Part shown: one piece after another, positions 17,691-27,479 of the stretch | Numbering within the stretch: the first letter of the stretch is position 1 | How the letters are laid out: each line of letters begins with the position of its first letter | Source: Stutzerimonas stutzeri | GTDB taxonomy: Bacteria; Pseudomonadota; Gammaproteobacteria; Pseudomonadales; Pseudomonadaceae | NCBI RefSeq assembly: GCF_024448895.1 | Contig: NZ_JAMOIC010000015.1 | Coordinates: 1 to 64,000 of the forward strand | Direction of reading: 5' to 3' | Length of the DNA: 64,000 nucleotides | Notes under the pieces: model-generated | What the model was told of the DNA's origin: nothing | Database searches by the model: none | The model's input: the letters and a program-made list of their open reading frames with translations, nothing else | Translations under genes and position numbers: made by a program

Positions 17691-20600
17691 TAGCGTAACT
17701 GCCTCCAGGAAAGCCGCCCTTCGTTAGCGCCGCCTTTTTCGACGGTGACATCAATCCCGCCCGCAGTGCCACTCGCAAACTTATATTCAATGTCGCCGGC
17801 AGAAATGATCGCAGGTGTCTTGATGATGCCCTGCCTGGACTTCTTGCCGCTCATTGGATCACCGTCGACCAGATCGAGGTCATTGATCACGCCATCGCCG
17901 TTCACGTCGAAGACCGGATAAGCAAGACGGCCCCCGCTCCAGGCGTCAAGTTCCATTAGCCAGCTGTCGCCGCCAGCCGAACAAACGCTTTGGGACGGAA
18001 TGACAGTCGGGAAAATGATCCGGCCATTGCGCAATATCGGCGCGCTCACCACCCGCTCGCCCTGCCTGCCAGTGGTACCGCTCATGCTTGGCTTTATCAA
18101 GTCCAGATACCAGCCGGATTTGCTGCTGTAGTCGACCGTGGTGTTGGAAACCTTGCGCAATGACAGCGAACCAAAGTTCTTCTCCAACAAAATGGTCTGT
18201 GCTACTAACGAGCCACGACCGCTACCAGTTGCTTGCGTAATTGCAGCGTCGGCATCAACAATCCCATAGAAACTTTCCACCCTGGATGTCGCCGGCGGGG
18301 TAGGCACAACGACATCGCTAGGCATGAAATAACTTCCAGTACCAAAGAAGACCATCAGGCGGTTGCCGTCCGGGTTGTAACCCAGTTCGGGAACTGAGGT
18401 GATGGGCTGTGCCTCCCCGGCAGCGTTTTTTGCCCTGAAGAGCGGAGCGGGCGTGTTGCCGCTCTTGTAGGCCACTTCCCAGTTGGCTCGGGTCGTCGAG
18501 TTATTTCCCGTAAAACCAAACTTCCACATGTTTCCAGCGAGATCGCCTGCGTAGGCCTGAATAAGTGTCCGCTGCGCATTAGCTAGCAAGGCCGGGCCAG
18601 AAAGCCCATTGGCTGTTGTGCTGGTGCCTGTCGAAATAGCCACCCTATCAGTTGCAGAAGCCAGGTTCACCACCAGCAGTTTCGCCTGTTCATTCTGACT
18701 GTTATAACCGTTTCCAAAAACAGCACCCCAGGTGCCATCCGGAAGCCGACCGATGATACCGGGGCTCATGACATTACCTATGTCCGCCCAATTGGCATCA
18801 TCAAGCTCAAACAGAACATCGGAAGGCCTGAAGCCGGTCCCGGTGCCTGCGTTAGTCAGATCCAGTGCGAATACGCCACGATAACCTGCTCCGTAGCTTC
18901 CGATCGCAACCGTGCGCCAGGAATCGTCGATGTAGGCGTCGCCGATGAAAATCTGGCCATCGACAAAATAGCGATGCGGATTGGATACCATTCCGTAGTC
19001 TGGCGCGGTGATCTTGCGTATATCGTTGAAGACTTTACTAGGCATGTAGGCGAACGCCTCTACGCCTGTCGTGGCGTTAAACGCATGGAGCATTCCGTCG
19101 TTTGCGCCAACCAACAGTAGAGGGGCCTTGTCTGCCTTCGCAGCCACGTAGGCCGCATATGAATCGGCACCCGGCGTACCTGCAGGCAGCCGGCTATACC
19201 CGTAATCCTGCGCGCCAACGAACACTGGGTCGGAGTTGACGACGTCACCTAGCAGATACTTGCGTTTACGTAAGTCTCCAGCAGGTTGCTCCTGATCTCG
19301 GACCCCTTTAAGCCAGGCCAGTCGTTGCTGCCCGAGAGTCACTTGCGCCGTAGTCAGGGTTTGGCTGCTAGCTCCAGCCAAGCCCGCCTTCTGGGAACTG
19401 CTCAAAGAGTCCCATTCAAGATTTGCTCCGCCAGTGCCCGTCCAGGTCACGATCTTGCGGTTGCCTGGCGACGGTATTTTGCCGGACTGGTTGGTATCCC
19501 ACGCCACGACACTGATATCTCCACCCGCCGCAACTCGGTACGCCAGAAGCTGACCACTCCAGTCGTTGCTGTCGAAACGAGCCTGGTAGATCAGCGTCTC
19601 AGTATCCAGCCGTGTCGAGTTGGTGGCGACCGACGCAGACGAAGACGCTGTCGCCGCAACCTGTTCGAAGGCTTTCGCCAATGACGCTTCTAGTTGAGCT
19701 GGGTTGCTGGCGAAAAAGTAGGTATCTGGAACGCCATCACCGTCCGCGTCCCACTCGTCCACCGTGTTGGGCTTGCCATCATTATTGATGTCCTCGAAAC
19801 CGCCCCACTTGGCTGCGTAGTACAGCGGTTGCTCGAGAGACTTGGCTGAGGTTGTGCCAATGACGTAGGTACGAGCGGTGGCATTGGCTACGTCGCACCG
19901 CCCGTCAGTTCCACTGCTGCGGCAAGAACCCGACTCGCCGGTACCGACACCCGGGTTAGGGTCCGTCGGGAAAGGGAAGCCATTAATGCCGGAATGCACA
20001 TGGAACCCGTCCGACTCGGTACCGCCTATGACATAACCAAAGCCCATTTTGTCGCCCGTGGATTGGGCCATCACTTGGCTGGTGACACTGATGGTCGAAC
20101 CCGAAATGGCGTAATCGATCACGCCCCACATATCCTGGTCGTAATCACCGCCCTGTTCGCTATCTTCCCAGTTGACGTAGAGCTTCCCTGCCGATGAAGA
20201 AGAGTTGACAACTTTGAAGTCGACGATCGCGCAGTTGCCGCCGATAGAGCTGTTCTTACAAGCTGGCAGAATGCTTATTTTCTTCCCTTGCTCCAGCGGG
20301 ATCTCAATCTTAGGTACTGCGGGCGCCAAGGCCACGCCGTAGGTCTTCACTTTCTGGTTCCCGGAAAGCGCGGGTAAAAGATCATGCGTACGAGCGTAAT
20401 TGGCGAGACCGGCTATCTTGTACGTCCCTTCCAGCCGAGGCGCGTCAGGACAAGTACCGGAGGCGTCTGAAAGGTTAGCAATTGTCTTCGGCGTGCACAG
20501 CCCATCGACCGATGTGCCTGACTTCCCGATGAAGAAAGTGCCGCCATTGATCGACTCTCCGGCTCCCACCGTATTGGTGCTGTTGGTGGGCGCGCCCAAG

Positions 20601-22009
20601 GTTGACAGGTTGTCACCATCGTATGACGTGGTACTCGCGTTGAACTGAATGATGTTCAAAGGCGCGCAAGAGTTTTCACTGGTTATCGGAGCGCTCCAGG
20701 CGGCAGAGTTCAAACCACTGATTTTGTCTGGGTTTGGCACAGCGAAGGCAGGCGACCCTCCAGATAGGTAGCTGAGCGATTCCTGAAAAATCTCGGCTTG
20801 CGGATTACCCCAGTTAGTGCATTGACCGTTATTGAAGGAAGACTTTCCCCAACTGCAATTGTCACCGCTACTGTTGTTGTAGGTACCATCACTGAAATCG
20901 TAACCATAAATGGTCAGTTTGTTGAGCGCGCTGATGATCCCCCCAGTAGACGGCGCAGACAGAAACACCCCTGTCTCGGCGTTTATTTCATCATTCATGC
21001 TCGACACATTCTTACGCAGCACACCTCCGGATTTGTTCTTGCTGTATGACCCTGTCATCAGGCCGAACTTGATTAGATTGCTGTCGCCGTATGTCTGCAG
21101 CAAGCCAATTGGCTTCAGAGAAGTACCGGTTGCTGAGTTGTAGGCCTTGCACTTTTCGCTTCCAAGCATGGAAGCGCTGGCACAGACCTTTACCCGAACG
21201 TTGAAATCGCCGCCATTCGACGAGTTGCTTGGCATCGAAGGGCTGTTTGAATACGCCTTGATACCAGTCTTACTCGGATCGTTGCCATTGCTATTTCTGG
21301 ACCAGCGGCACTGCCATCGTTCGTTAGCAGCCCAAAGTGAGTAATTGCCTTTCACCACACGCATTAGTGGCGCGCTTGTGGAATTATGCGAAAAGCCGCT
21401 GGACTCTGTCGTATTACAAATGGTCAGACCCGCTGCGGAAGAATCGGAAAACTCTGTAACAGATACCCCAGCTAACTTGGGCAAATCGGAACCACGGTAA
21501 TATTTTGCGAAACTATGCGCATCGTTTGGCAAAAAAGCGCGCTGTAGAACTGTCTCAGTTGTCGAATCGATAGAGCGAAGCCCGCCGTAAAGAATCTTCC
21601 GTACCGCATCGATACGGGTCATGGTGGCCCAATTCAGGAAATTCCCCGCCCACTGCCCGGTCGTGGTTCCGCTGTTACAGTACTTATCAGCCGTCAAGCT
21701 GGCCGGTTCGTAACGCCCGCTGCTGTATACATAGCATTTTTGGGTATCGAAATAGCCATAGTAATCAATCTGGTGATTGTAAGTAGTGTCGAGCACACCA
21801 TCCTTATTCACATCCGAATAATCATCGTAAGCCTTATAGAAAAGCTGATGATCCTTCGACATGTTCAACATGACGATGGGGGCAACCGGCGCATTGAGAA
21901 ACAGCGGCACATTGCTGAGACTGACCGCATTTGCGGACATTGCAACAGAGCCCACCAGCAACGCACTTATGCATGCCTTGAGCGCAGACTTCGAAATCCA
22001 GTTTTTCAT
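17690..22009 (-). CDS. pilY1: Type IV pilus tip adhesin/assembly factor PilY1
   Basis: 1439 residues with an N-terminal signal peptide (to about residue 28, SANA). The C-terminal third is the PilC/PilY1 beta-propeller domain, which promotes pilus extension and surface sensing. Three EF-hand-like Ca2+ loops are visible: DVNKDGVLD (66-74), DINNDGK with DADGDGVPD (~736-755), and [12 protein letters not shown] (~1365). The N-terminal half is long, Ser/Asn/Gly-rich and low in GC, typical of fast-evolving adhesin regions. A clear VWA metal site (DxSxS), present in P. aeruginosa PilY1, was not recognised. At 1439 residues it is longer than PAO1 PilY1 (~1160). It sits 13 bases after pilX. Confidence 0.92.
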   Translation of the reverse strand: MKNWISKSALKACISALLVGSVAMSANAVSLSNVPLFLNAPVAPIVMLNMSKDHQLFYKAYDDYSDVNKDGVLDTTYNHQIDYYGYFDTQKCYVYSSGRYEPASLTADKYCNSGTTTGQWAGNFLNWATMTRIDAVRKILYGGLRSIDSTTETVLQRAFLPNDAHSFAKYYRGSDLPKLAGVSVTEFSDSSAAGLTICNTTESSGFSHNSTSAPLMRVVKGNYSLWAANERWQCRWSRNSNGNDPSKTGIKAYSNSPSMPSNSSNGGDFNVRVKVCASASMLGSEKCKAYNSATGTSLKPIGLLQTYGDSNLIKFGLMTGSYSKNKSGGVLRKNVSSMNDEINAETGVFLSAPSTGGIISALNKLTIYGYDFSDGTYNNSSGDNCSWGKSSFNNGQCTNWGNPQAEIFQESLSYLSGGSPAFAVPNPDKISGLNSAAWSAPITSENSCAPLNIIQFNASTTSYDGDNLSTLGAPTNSTNTVGAGESINGGTFFIGKSGTSVDGLCTPKTIANLSDASGTCPDAPRLEGTYKIAGLANYARTHDLLPALSGNQKVKTYGVALAPAVPKIEIPLEQGKKISILPACKNSSIGGNCAIVDFKVVNSSSSAGKLYVNWEDSEQGGDYDQDMWGVIDYAISGSTISVTSQVMAQSTGDKMGFGYVIGGTESDGFHVHSGINGFPFPTDPNPGVGTGESGSCRSSGTDGRCDVANATARTYVIGTTSAKSLEQPLYYAAKWGGFEDINNDGKPNTVDEWDADGDGVPDTYFFASNPAQLEASLAKAFEQVAATASSSASVATNSTRLDTETLIYQARFDSNDWSGQLLAYRVAAGGDISVVAWDTNQSGKIPSPGNRKIVTWTGTGGANLEWDSLSSSQKAGLAGASSQTLTTAQVTLGQQRLAWLKGVRDQEQPAGDLRKRKYLLGDVVNSDPVFVGAQDYGYSRLPAGTPGADSYAAYVAAKADKAPLLLVGANDGMLHAFNATTGVEAFAYMPSKVFNDIRKITAPDYGMVSNPHRYFVDGQIFIGDAYIDDSWRTVAIGSYGAGYRGVFALDLTNAGTGTGFRPSDVLFELDDANWADIGNVMSPGIIGRLPDGTWGAVFGNGYNSQNEQAKLLVVNLASATDRVAISTGTSTTANGLSGPALLANAQRTLIQAYAGDLAGNMWKFGFTGNNSTTRANWEVAYKSGNTPAPLFRAKNAAGEAQPITSVPELGYNPDGNRLMVFFGTGSYFMPSDVVVPTPPATSRVESFYGIVDADAAITQATGSGRGSLVAQTILLEKNFGSLSLRKVSNTTVDYSSKSGWYLDLIKPSMSGTTGRQGERVVSAPILRNGRIIFPTVIPSQSVCSAGGDSWLMELDAWSGGRLAYPVFDVNGDGVINDLDLVDGDPMSGKKSRQGIIKTPAIISAGDIEYKFASGTAGGIDVTVEKGGANEGRLSWRQLR

Positions 22010-22022
22010 GCTTGTTCCTTAA

Positions 22023-22529
22023 TCAGCGCTTGAAGGTCGATTGCAATACGACGACAGAGTCGCCTGTACCGCCACCGGCGCGGCTGGTCACGCGATATAC
22101 CCGGGACAGGGTGTCCTCACCGAATTTAGCGCTATTGCCAGTCGTGGCTGCAGGCAATGCCGGAAGGAGTTCAATGACATATTGCGGGTTGGGCACACCA
22201 TAGTTGAGGGTCGCCGTGACCGCCGGACTTGCAGCCCAGTTGAATACAGTTCCGCTCCCGCACGACCACCAAAAACAAGGGTCGCCCGGACGGGCAACCG
22301 GCGCTGCAACAGGCGCGGTAATGGTGGCTTTACGTAACTCGTTTTCACCTGCACGCAATCCGGCCTCAGCGACCTGAAATGCTATATTGCGATCGCGCAT
22401 GTTACCTGCCATCGATTCCTGTAAATTCGAGTCCTGCATACCCGCAAGACCGATGATGGTTAGAAGTAACAACATAATCAGGGCCACTATAAGAACAGCG
22501 CCGCGCTGATTGCTCGCTGAATTTCCCAT
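22023..22529 (-). CDS. pilX: Type IV minor pilin PilX
   Basis: 168 residues. The N-terminus MGNSASNQRGAVLIVALIML has a G/A-type prepilin cleavage site and a long hydrophobic helix, followed by the PilX_N sequence GLAGMQDSNLQESMAGNMRD, which is highly typical of PilX. The start is the ATG at 22529; an upstream in-frame extension to 22577 overlaps pilW and would bury the leader. PilX belongs to the PilVWXY1E priming subcomplex at the pilus tip. It lies in the operon between pilW and pilY1. Confidence 0.9.
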   Translation of the reverse strand: MGNSASNQRGAVLIVALIMLLLLTIIGLAGMQDSNLQESMAGNMRDRNIAFQVAEAGLRAGENELRKATITAPVAAPVARPGDPCFWWSCGSGTVFNWAASPAVTATLNYGVPNPQYVIELLPALPAATTGNSAKFGEDTLSRVYRVTSRAGGGTGDSVVVLQSTFKR

Positions 22530-22539
22530 GTTCAAAGTC

Positions 22540-23649
22540 CTAGTCCAGACGGCTGCGAATACCGATAGTGGATACAAAGACCTGTCTTAAACGACGGTCC
22601 TGGGTACCTGACGACGGGTTTACCGTGCTTCCATTGAAAGTGATTTGTTGGGGCGTTTCGACAATATTGTCGTCGTTGCTTTGCAATAGCAGCGCGACGC
22701 GAACACTGGTGACCTTCGCCCAGTTGGCTACGTGCGTGGCTCGGTCTGCATTTGAAATAGAGGCTGCCGTCACGTAAGAGTCCGGCACACCATCGCCGGA
22801 CGTGTCGTAGCCATGGGTGATTTGCATGTCTTGAATGCCCTCGACCAGCTCCACTGGCGCACCGGTGCCGGCACGCTGATACAGCGCTCGCCTCCCTGCT
22901 GGGTTCTCACCGATGAAATAAGCCAAAGTGCTAACGCGCAGTAGCTCGGACTCGACGCCAAAGACTTCCTCTGGCGGCGCTGACGAGCCGCCCCAACTAG
23001 CAGGTGACGCATTGCCAGGACTCCCTGACGCCGCATGCACTACTAACGCAGCAGAAGCCCCATCCGCGTTCAAGTTGGTCACTTGAAACACACGACTTTT
23101 CGCGCAATCGGAAATCATCACGACATCATTCTGGCAAAGCGAGCCGCTGGCTGTGCAATCAGGCCCGCCATCCTCTCCAGCGATAACCGGGGAGTTCGTT
23201 TCGGCTCTAAGATTGCCACTGCTGTTATTCGCTTTTATCCCAACATCGCCAGTGAAAGCCCCACGGACAAACAAGAGGTCTGTTCCGGCGATCGGCGTAA
23301 CAGTAGATCCCCAGCCAGAGATAGTGCCTACGTTGTTGAGCCCCTCAACAGGCATCTCGAAGTCGAACAAAAGCTTATGGGACGCAGTTGATGGATTGAT
23401 ATTTAGTCCATTATGCAAGCTGCTGTTAGCTCCGCTGGCACAACCTGCATAGCCAGCCATACGTGTATCACGGCTTAAGAAATCAACTGCGAGGCGTCCA
23501 TTTTCCTGTATTCGCGAAAGCGCATCTTGCGTTGTATATACGCGCTTGCTGCCTAGGAATATCTGTAACACGCCAGTCATTAATACCAGACCAATGACCA
23601 TTGCGATCATCAGTTCAACCAGAGACAGCCCTGCTTGGCCTCGTTTCAT
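22540..23649 (-). CDS. pilW: Type IV minor pilin PilW
   Basis: 369 residues. It begins MKRGQAGLSLVELMIAMVIG, with a short leader cut after G7/L8 and glutamate at mature position 5. The PilW-specific stretch RIQENGRLAVDFLSRDTRMAGYAGC follows. It is the largest minor pilin, as expected. The ATG at 23649 is chosen over the longer open frame (to 23706), which would place 19 extra residues before a normal leader. The gap to pilV is two bases. Codon use and GC are lower than in the housekeeping genes, in common with the rest of this operon. Confidence 0.9.
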   Translation of the reverse strand: MKRGQAGLSLVELMIAMVIGLVLMTGVLQIFLGSKRVYTTQDALSRIQENGRLAVDFLSRDTRMAGYAGCASGANSSLHNGLNINPSTASHKLLFDFEMPVEGLNNVGTISGWGSTVTPIAGTDLLFVRGAFTGDVGIKANNSSGNLRAETNSPVIAGEDGGPDCTASGSLCQNDVVMISDCAKSRVFQVTNLNADGASAALVVHAASGSPGNASPASWGGSSAPPEEVFGVESELLRVSTLAYFIGENPAGRRALYQRAGTGAPVELVEGIQDMQITHGYDTSGDGVPDSYVTAASISNADRATHVANWAKVTSVRVALLLQSNDDNIVETPQQITFNGSTVNPSSGTQDRRLRQVFVSTIGIRSRLD

Positions 23650-23651
23650 AA

Positions 23652-24074
23652 TTAAATCCGTGTCTGGTAATTGAATTCGTACGTAGCCCCATCCGCTTCC
23701 TGCCAAGTCACCCGGACGCTGCAGAGCGTTACATCACAACTGACCTCGCCGTCTCCGGCGGGCAAGCTGCCAGCTAGCAACCCAAGCCAATCGACAAGAT
23801 CTTGCGCAGCCAAAGTACTTCCGCTAGGGGCAGATGCCGATAGTGAAAGGTTATATGCACCCGCTTGAGCATCGGCTCGATTGATCCGCATGCGGTCAAT
23901 CATGTCGTAGGCCAATACGTTAGCCTGCGAACGCAAGTAGGCCCCTTGGTTGTACTGCAACCCCCTGGCCTGCAACGCTGCTAGCCCTATCAAACCAACA
24001 GAAATAATCACCAGAGCAATCAACACTTCAATCAAGCTGAAGCCTGAGCTTCCCTTCTTAGAATTCATTCGCAT
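23652..24074 (-). CDS. pilV: Type IV minor pilin PilV
   Basis: About 140 residues. The prepilin leader MRMNSKKGSSG is followed by FSLIEVLIALVIISVGLIGL, then the PilV-typical LAALQARGLQYNQGAYLRSQA. Two ATGs are six bases apart (24074 and 24068). AAGGA lies five to six bases before the first, so 24074 is preferred. The gene overlaps the end of fimU by about ten bases. Product role: minor pilin of the initiation complex with PilW, PilX and PilY1. Two cysteines near the C-terminus (SCDVTLCS) may pair. Confidence 0.9.
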   Translation of the reverse strand: MRMNSKKGSSGFSLIEVLIALVIISVGLIGLAALQARGLQYNQGAYLRSQANVLAYDMIDRMRINRADAQAGAYNLSLSASAPSGSTLAAQDLVDWLGLLAGSLPAGDGEVSCDVTLCSVRVTWQEADGATYEFNYQTRI

Positions 24075-24625
24075 ACAGTTCCTTTGCATATGCTAGTACG
24101 CCCCGCCAAGCCAACCTGGACGGTGCGCGCGCGCTCGGCCGCCGCATTCGCCAAGCTAACGTCCCAGCTGAAGATATCAGCGCTGGCGGACGATCTGGCG
24201 AGGGTTCCGATACTTGTGTAGCGCACCCAGCCTCTTCCAGTAGCCCCGCTACGCCCGGTGACCGTGCTTGCTGACGGCGGCACGTCGGAGATTCGCAGCA
24301 GGTTGGCTGCAACGTACACGGGCGTAGCCGTATCGGACGCTGCGGAGTCAACAAAAATGAGCCATCCCGCCGACCAATTTCCACCCCCGTAGTCGCAATT
24401 GTCGCGCGCAGCATTTGCTCGGCAAATCACCACTCTACGGCTCCGCTTGACGGCCTCGGAACGCGCATAGGTCACTGAGGTAGTAAGATCATTGATGAGT
24501 GAGCTGAGCCGGACATTCCTGACCGACTGGGACAATGCAGGAACCGCTGCAGCCAATACGATCGCAAGTATCCCTATGGTGATCATTAGTTCGATCAGGG
24601 TAAAAGCTTGTTGAAGGCGTCGCAT
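24065..24625 (-). CDS. fimU: Type IV minor pilin FimU (GspH/FimT family)
   Basis: 186 residues with a very short leader ([23 protein letters not shown]), then a GspH-type globular domain with VTYARSEAVKRSRRVVIC and the C-terminal AGRTSICKG. FimU is first in the minor pilin operon. It has no GRxR DNA-binding motif, unlike the divergent fimT. Transcription starts in the ~130-base space shared with fimT (24626-24756). The A-before-cleavage leader (A/F rather than G/F) is unusual but seen in GspH relatives. Confidence 0.87.
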   Translation of the reverse strand: MRRLQQAFTLIELMITIGILAIVLAAAVPALSQSVRNVRLSSLINDLTTSVTYARSEAVKRSRRVVICRANAARDNCDYGGGNWSAGWLIFVDSAASDTATPVYVAANLLRISDVPPSASTVTGRSGATGRGWVRYTSIGTLARSSASADIFSWDVSLANAAAERARTVQVGLAGRTSICKGTVCE

Positions 24626-24756
24626 TTATGGATTCATCCCACAATTTTGATTTGCATCCTAAGAAGGCACGAACCTAAAGTCTGCCTGGCACGGATGTGC
24701 GGCCAATCTAGGATGATGGTCGGTCGTATTTGGAAAACAACGCAAGGATGCATGCA

Positions 24757-25257
24757 ATGAAACCCAGCGGATTCACATTATTAGAGCTTCTGATCACCCT
24801 TTCTGTCTTGTCTGTCACGTTATTGGTGGCAGTTCCTCAGCTTCAAGATTCGCTTGTGCAGGCAGAAGTTGACACTAAGTCAAGGCTGCTTCTTACCTCA
24901 ATCAGCCAAGCGCGACATGAGGCAATAAAACGCAACACCTTTGTGGTCATGCGCGCCACAGGAGGGTGGGAGCGAGGCTGGGTAATTTTTATTGACAGCA
25001 ATCAGAATGCGCAGCAGGACGCTGGCGAGCCTCTGATATTCAGCTATTCGGATGAATCGAAACTTCAGATTTAGGGAAATAGCACCCTATCAAGCTATAT
25101 CGGCTACACGGGCTCCGGACGGACCAGACAGGCTTCGGGCGCTTTTCTGGCCGGTAGCATTCTGGTCTGCAGCCCCAACCGTACGAGGAAGATCGTTGTA
25201 AACGCGGGAGGCCGTGCTCGCATGGACGAACTGGCAGAAAACGGATGTACCGACTGA
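24757..25257 (+). pseudogene. fimT: fimT, type IV pilin-like DNA-uptake protein, interrupted by in-frame TAG
   Basis: ATG at 24757 with AAGGA eight bases upstream opens MKPSG/FTLLELLITLSVLS, a textbook prepilin leader. The frame runs 105 codons to TAG at 25072-25074. The same frame then continues for 60 more sense codons to TGA at 25255-25257, encoding a typical FimT C-terminus (SYIGYTGSG, then GSILVCSPN, then NAGGRARMDELAENGC). That tail contains the GRxR motif (GRAR) known to bind DNA in FimT proteins needed for natural transformation. So one nonsense change has split the pilin stalk from its DNA-binding part. It may be a recent pseudogene, a suppressed amber or a sequencing error. The stop abuts the convergent ispH. 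Confidence 0.85.
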
Positions 25258-26202
25258 TTACACCGCTTTGAGCCTCAACTCCTTCGGCATCGAAAACGTC
25301 ACATTCTCCGGACGACCTTCCAGCTCATTCATCCCGGTGGCGCCCCACTCTTTCAGCTGTTCGATCACCCCGCGCACCAGCACCTCAGGCGCTGAGGCTC
25401 CGGCGGTGATGCCGATGCGCTCGATGTTCTTGAACCACTCTTGCTTTAGGTCTTCTGCGCCGTCAATGAGATACGCCGGAGTGCTCATGCGCTCAGCCAG
25501 CTCGCGCAGACGGTTGGAGTTGGAGCTGTTGGGGCTGCCAACGACCAGCACGACGTCGCACTCATCAGCCAGCTGCTTGACCGCATCCTGGCGGTTCTGG
25601 GTGGCGTAGCAGATGTCGTCCTTGCGCGGCCCACCGATGCTGGGAAAGCGTGTCCGCAATGCGTCAATTACTCGGCTGGTGTCATCCATCGACAGCGTTG
25701 TCTGCGTCACAAACGCAAGGGCCTCTGGATTGCGGACTTCCAGTGCTGCGACGTCCTGTTCGTCTTCCACGAGATAGATGGCGCCACCATTGGCCGTGTC
25801 ATATTGGCCCATGGTGCCTTCGACTTCAGGGTGCCCCTCATGGCCGATCAGGATGCACTCGCGGCCTTCGCGGCTGTATTTGGTGACTTCGAGATGCACC
25901 TTGGTAACCAGCGGGCATGTGGCGTCAAACACCTTTAGCCCGCGTTTGTCCGCTTCCATCTTCACTGCCTGGGAAACACCATGCGCACTGAAGATCACAA
26001 TAAAGCCGTCCGGCACCTGATCCAGCTCATCAACGAAAATCGCGCCGCGCTCACGAAGGTCTTCTACAACGAACTTGTTGTGCACGACCTCGTGGCGCAC
26101 GTAGATCGGCGGACCGAACACCTCTAGCGCACGGTTCACGATCTCGATGGCGCGGTCGACACCGGCACAAAAGCCACGAGGATTGGCGAGTTTAATTTGC
26201 AT
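25258..26202 (-). CDS. ispH: 4-hydroxy-3-methylbut-2-enyl diphosphate reductase
   Basis: 314 residues. IspH (LytB) makes IPP and DMAPP in the last step of the MEP isoprenoid pathway, using a [4Fe-4S] cluster. The three cluster cysteines are in [12 protein letters not shown] (~C12), [11 protein letters not shown] (~C96) and [11 protein letters not shown] (~C197). The conserved TQTTLS, SPNSSNS and ITAGASAPE motifs are present. ATG 26202 ([10 protein letters not shown]) is chosen; the frame extends upstream but without family similarity. Upstream on the same strand, after a palindromic repeat, come fkpB, lspA and ileS, the usual Pseudomonas order. Confidence 0.96.
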   Translation of the reverse strand: MQIKLANPRGFCAGVDRAIEIVNRALEVFGPPIYVRHEVVHNKFVVEDLRERGAIFVDELDQVPDGFIVIFSAHGVSQAVKMEADKRGLKVFDATCPLVTKVHLEVTKYSREGRECILIGHEGHPEVEGTMGQYDTANGGAIYLVEDEQDVAALEVRNPEALAFVTQTTLSMDDTSRVIDALRTRFPSIGGPRKDDICYATQNRQDAVKQLADECDVVLVVGSPNSSNSNRLRELAERMSTPAYLIDGAEDLKQEWFKNIERIGITAGASAPEVLVRGVIEQLKEWGATGMNELEGRPENVTFSMPKELRLKAV

Positions 26203-26254
26203 GGCGGGTATCTCGATGCGCGCGGCACGCGGGATGAATGGACAGATTATGACC

Positions 26255-26325
26255 CGTAGGGCGGATAGCACTTGCATCCACCATGCGGCCTGCGGTGGAT
26301 CGGTGAAGCGTGATCCACCCTACGA
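26255..26325. repeat. Palindromic 'gtagggtggat' family repeat
   Basis: An inverted repeat opens with cgtagggcggat and closes with gatccaccctacg around an inner 'atccacc...ggtggat'. It is related to the two copies at 13.0-13.26 kb. It lies between ispH and fkpB, where it may shape the 3' end or processing of the fkpB-ispH message. Confidence 0.7.
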
Positions 26326-26368
26326 TCTGGCACCTACAACAAGCAGCTTACTTAACTGAGCCGGTCAC

Positions 26369-26806
26369 TCAGACCGGCTTGACCTCGAATATTTCGACGT
26401 CGAAGGTCAGCGATTTTCCGGCCAGCGGATGATTGAAGTCTACAGTGACCTGGCGCTCGTCAAAGCGTTTGACGATGCCCGGCAGTTCCGTCTTGGCCGC
26501 ATCGTTGAAGATCACCAGCAGCCCCTCGGAGAGCTCCATGCCTTCAAACTGGCTACGGGGCATGACCTGCACGTTCTGCGGATTGTGCTGGCCAAAGCCC
26601 TGCTCAGGGGCAATCCGAAAGGTGCGTTTGTCGCTGGCCTTGAGCCCGAACAGCTGCTGTTCGAAGCCCGGCAACAAGTTGCCATCGCCGACCTTGAAGG
26701 TCGCGGGCTGCTTGTCGAACGTACTATCGACCAGCTCGCCATTGTCAAGGCTAAGGGAGAAATGCATTGTCACCTGCATGTCCTGCCCGATGCGCTGCTC
26801 ACTCAT
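26369..26806 (-). CDS. fkpB: FKBP-type peptidyl-prolyl isomerase, SlpA/FkpB-like
   Basis: 145-residue cytoplasmic FKBP of the SlpA type: FKBP core with the IF (insert-in-flap) domain. Visible landmarks are GELVDSTFDKQPATFKVGDGNLLPGFEQQLFG split by the family pattern, FRIAPEQGFGQHNPQNVQ, and DFNHPLAGKSLTFDVEI at the end. It assists proline isomerisation and chaperoning. The start overlaps the end of lspA by eight bases, so it is part of the ileS-lspA-fkpB-ispH unit as in other Pseudomonas. Confidence 0.92.
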   Translation of the reverse strand: MSEQRIGQDMQVTMHFSLSLDNGELVDSTFDKQPATFKVGDGNLLPGFEQQLFGLKASDKRTFRIAPEQGFGQHNPQNVQVMPRSQFEGMELSEGLLVIFNDAAKTELPGIVKRFDERQVTVDFNHPLAGKSLTFDVEIFEVKPV

Positions 26807-27302
26807 TTACGGTCTCTCCCGTTTTGCTGCCCCGGAACATATCAAGCGCCAACATCACAGCGCCTATGGTGATCGCGCTGTCAGCGATGTTGAACGCTGG
26901 GAAATACCAGCGGCTCTGCCAATGCACCAGGATGAAATCGACGACATGACCAAGCACGACACGGTCATAAAGATTGCCGAGCGCGCCGCCCAATACCAAC
27001 GCCAGCGCAATCGCGAGCCAGGTTTCCGCAGGCTTCAGACGCTTCATCCAGACGACTAGTACCGCGCTGACGCCAAGCGCGATCGCAGCAAACAGCCAAC
27101 GCTGCCAGCCCGAATGATCCGCGAGGAAGCTGAACGCCGCGCCAGTGTTATAAGCCAATGTCCAGGCGAAATAGTCCGGAATAACGTCAACCTTCTGGTA
27201 CAGGCTGAAGTTGGCCTCGAAGTAATGCTTGGTTGCTTGATCTAGCGCGATCACCAGCACACTCAGCCAGAGCCAGGTGAGCTTGCCGAAACGCGCGGTC
27301 AT
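26799..27302 (-). CDS. lspA: Lipoprotein signal peptidase II
   Basis: 167-residue inner-membrane aspartyl protease that cleaves prolipoprotein signal peptides at the lipobox. It has four hydrophobic segments. The catalytic aspartates are in ALVLGGALGNLYDRV (D~122) and VVDFILVH / FNIADSAITIG (D~142). The N-terminal LDQATKHYFE motif is typical. It overlaps fkpB. The 177-base space to ileS upstream contains a palindromic repeat at 27418-27435. Confidence 0.95.
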   Translation of the reverse strand: MTARFGKLTWLWLSVLVIALDQATKHYFEANFSLYQKVDVIPDYFAWTLAYNTGAAFSFLADHSGWQRWLFAAIALGVSAVLVVWMKRLKPAETWLAIALALVLGGALGNLYDRVVLGHVVDFILVHWQSRWYFPAFNIADSAITIGAVMLALDMFRGSKTGETVNE

Positions 27303-27417
27303 GCTGCCGCTCCCGGAAGAGCGCGGCGGGCCACGCGCCCCGGAGAAGCGCCAATGTAGCGATTGGTGCGAGCAACGGTCCGCGCTTGCTCATAGACAAA
27401 TCGTTTGCGCTGCCGGC

Positions 27418-27435
27418 GGTGGGCTGAAGCCCACC
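27418..27435. repeat. REP-like hairpin between ileS and lspA
   Basis: Perfect 8-base inverted repeat GGTGGGCT with loop GA, in the sequence context cggcGGTGGGCTGAAGCCCACCcc. This 'ggtgggctgaagcccacc' string is a common dispersed element in this genus, as far as I recall. It lies within a multigene operon. Confidence 0.6.
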
Positions 27436-27479
27436 CCACAATGGCCACTGAGCGTTCGCCGCGAGTGGGCATAAGCTCA

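Noticed and set aside
24667-24676. AlgR-like site in the fimU promoter
   Set aside because: On the minus strand AGGTTCGTG matches only the GTTCGT core of CCGTTCGTC. Six bases are too few to claim.
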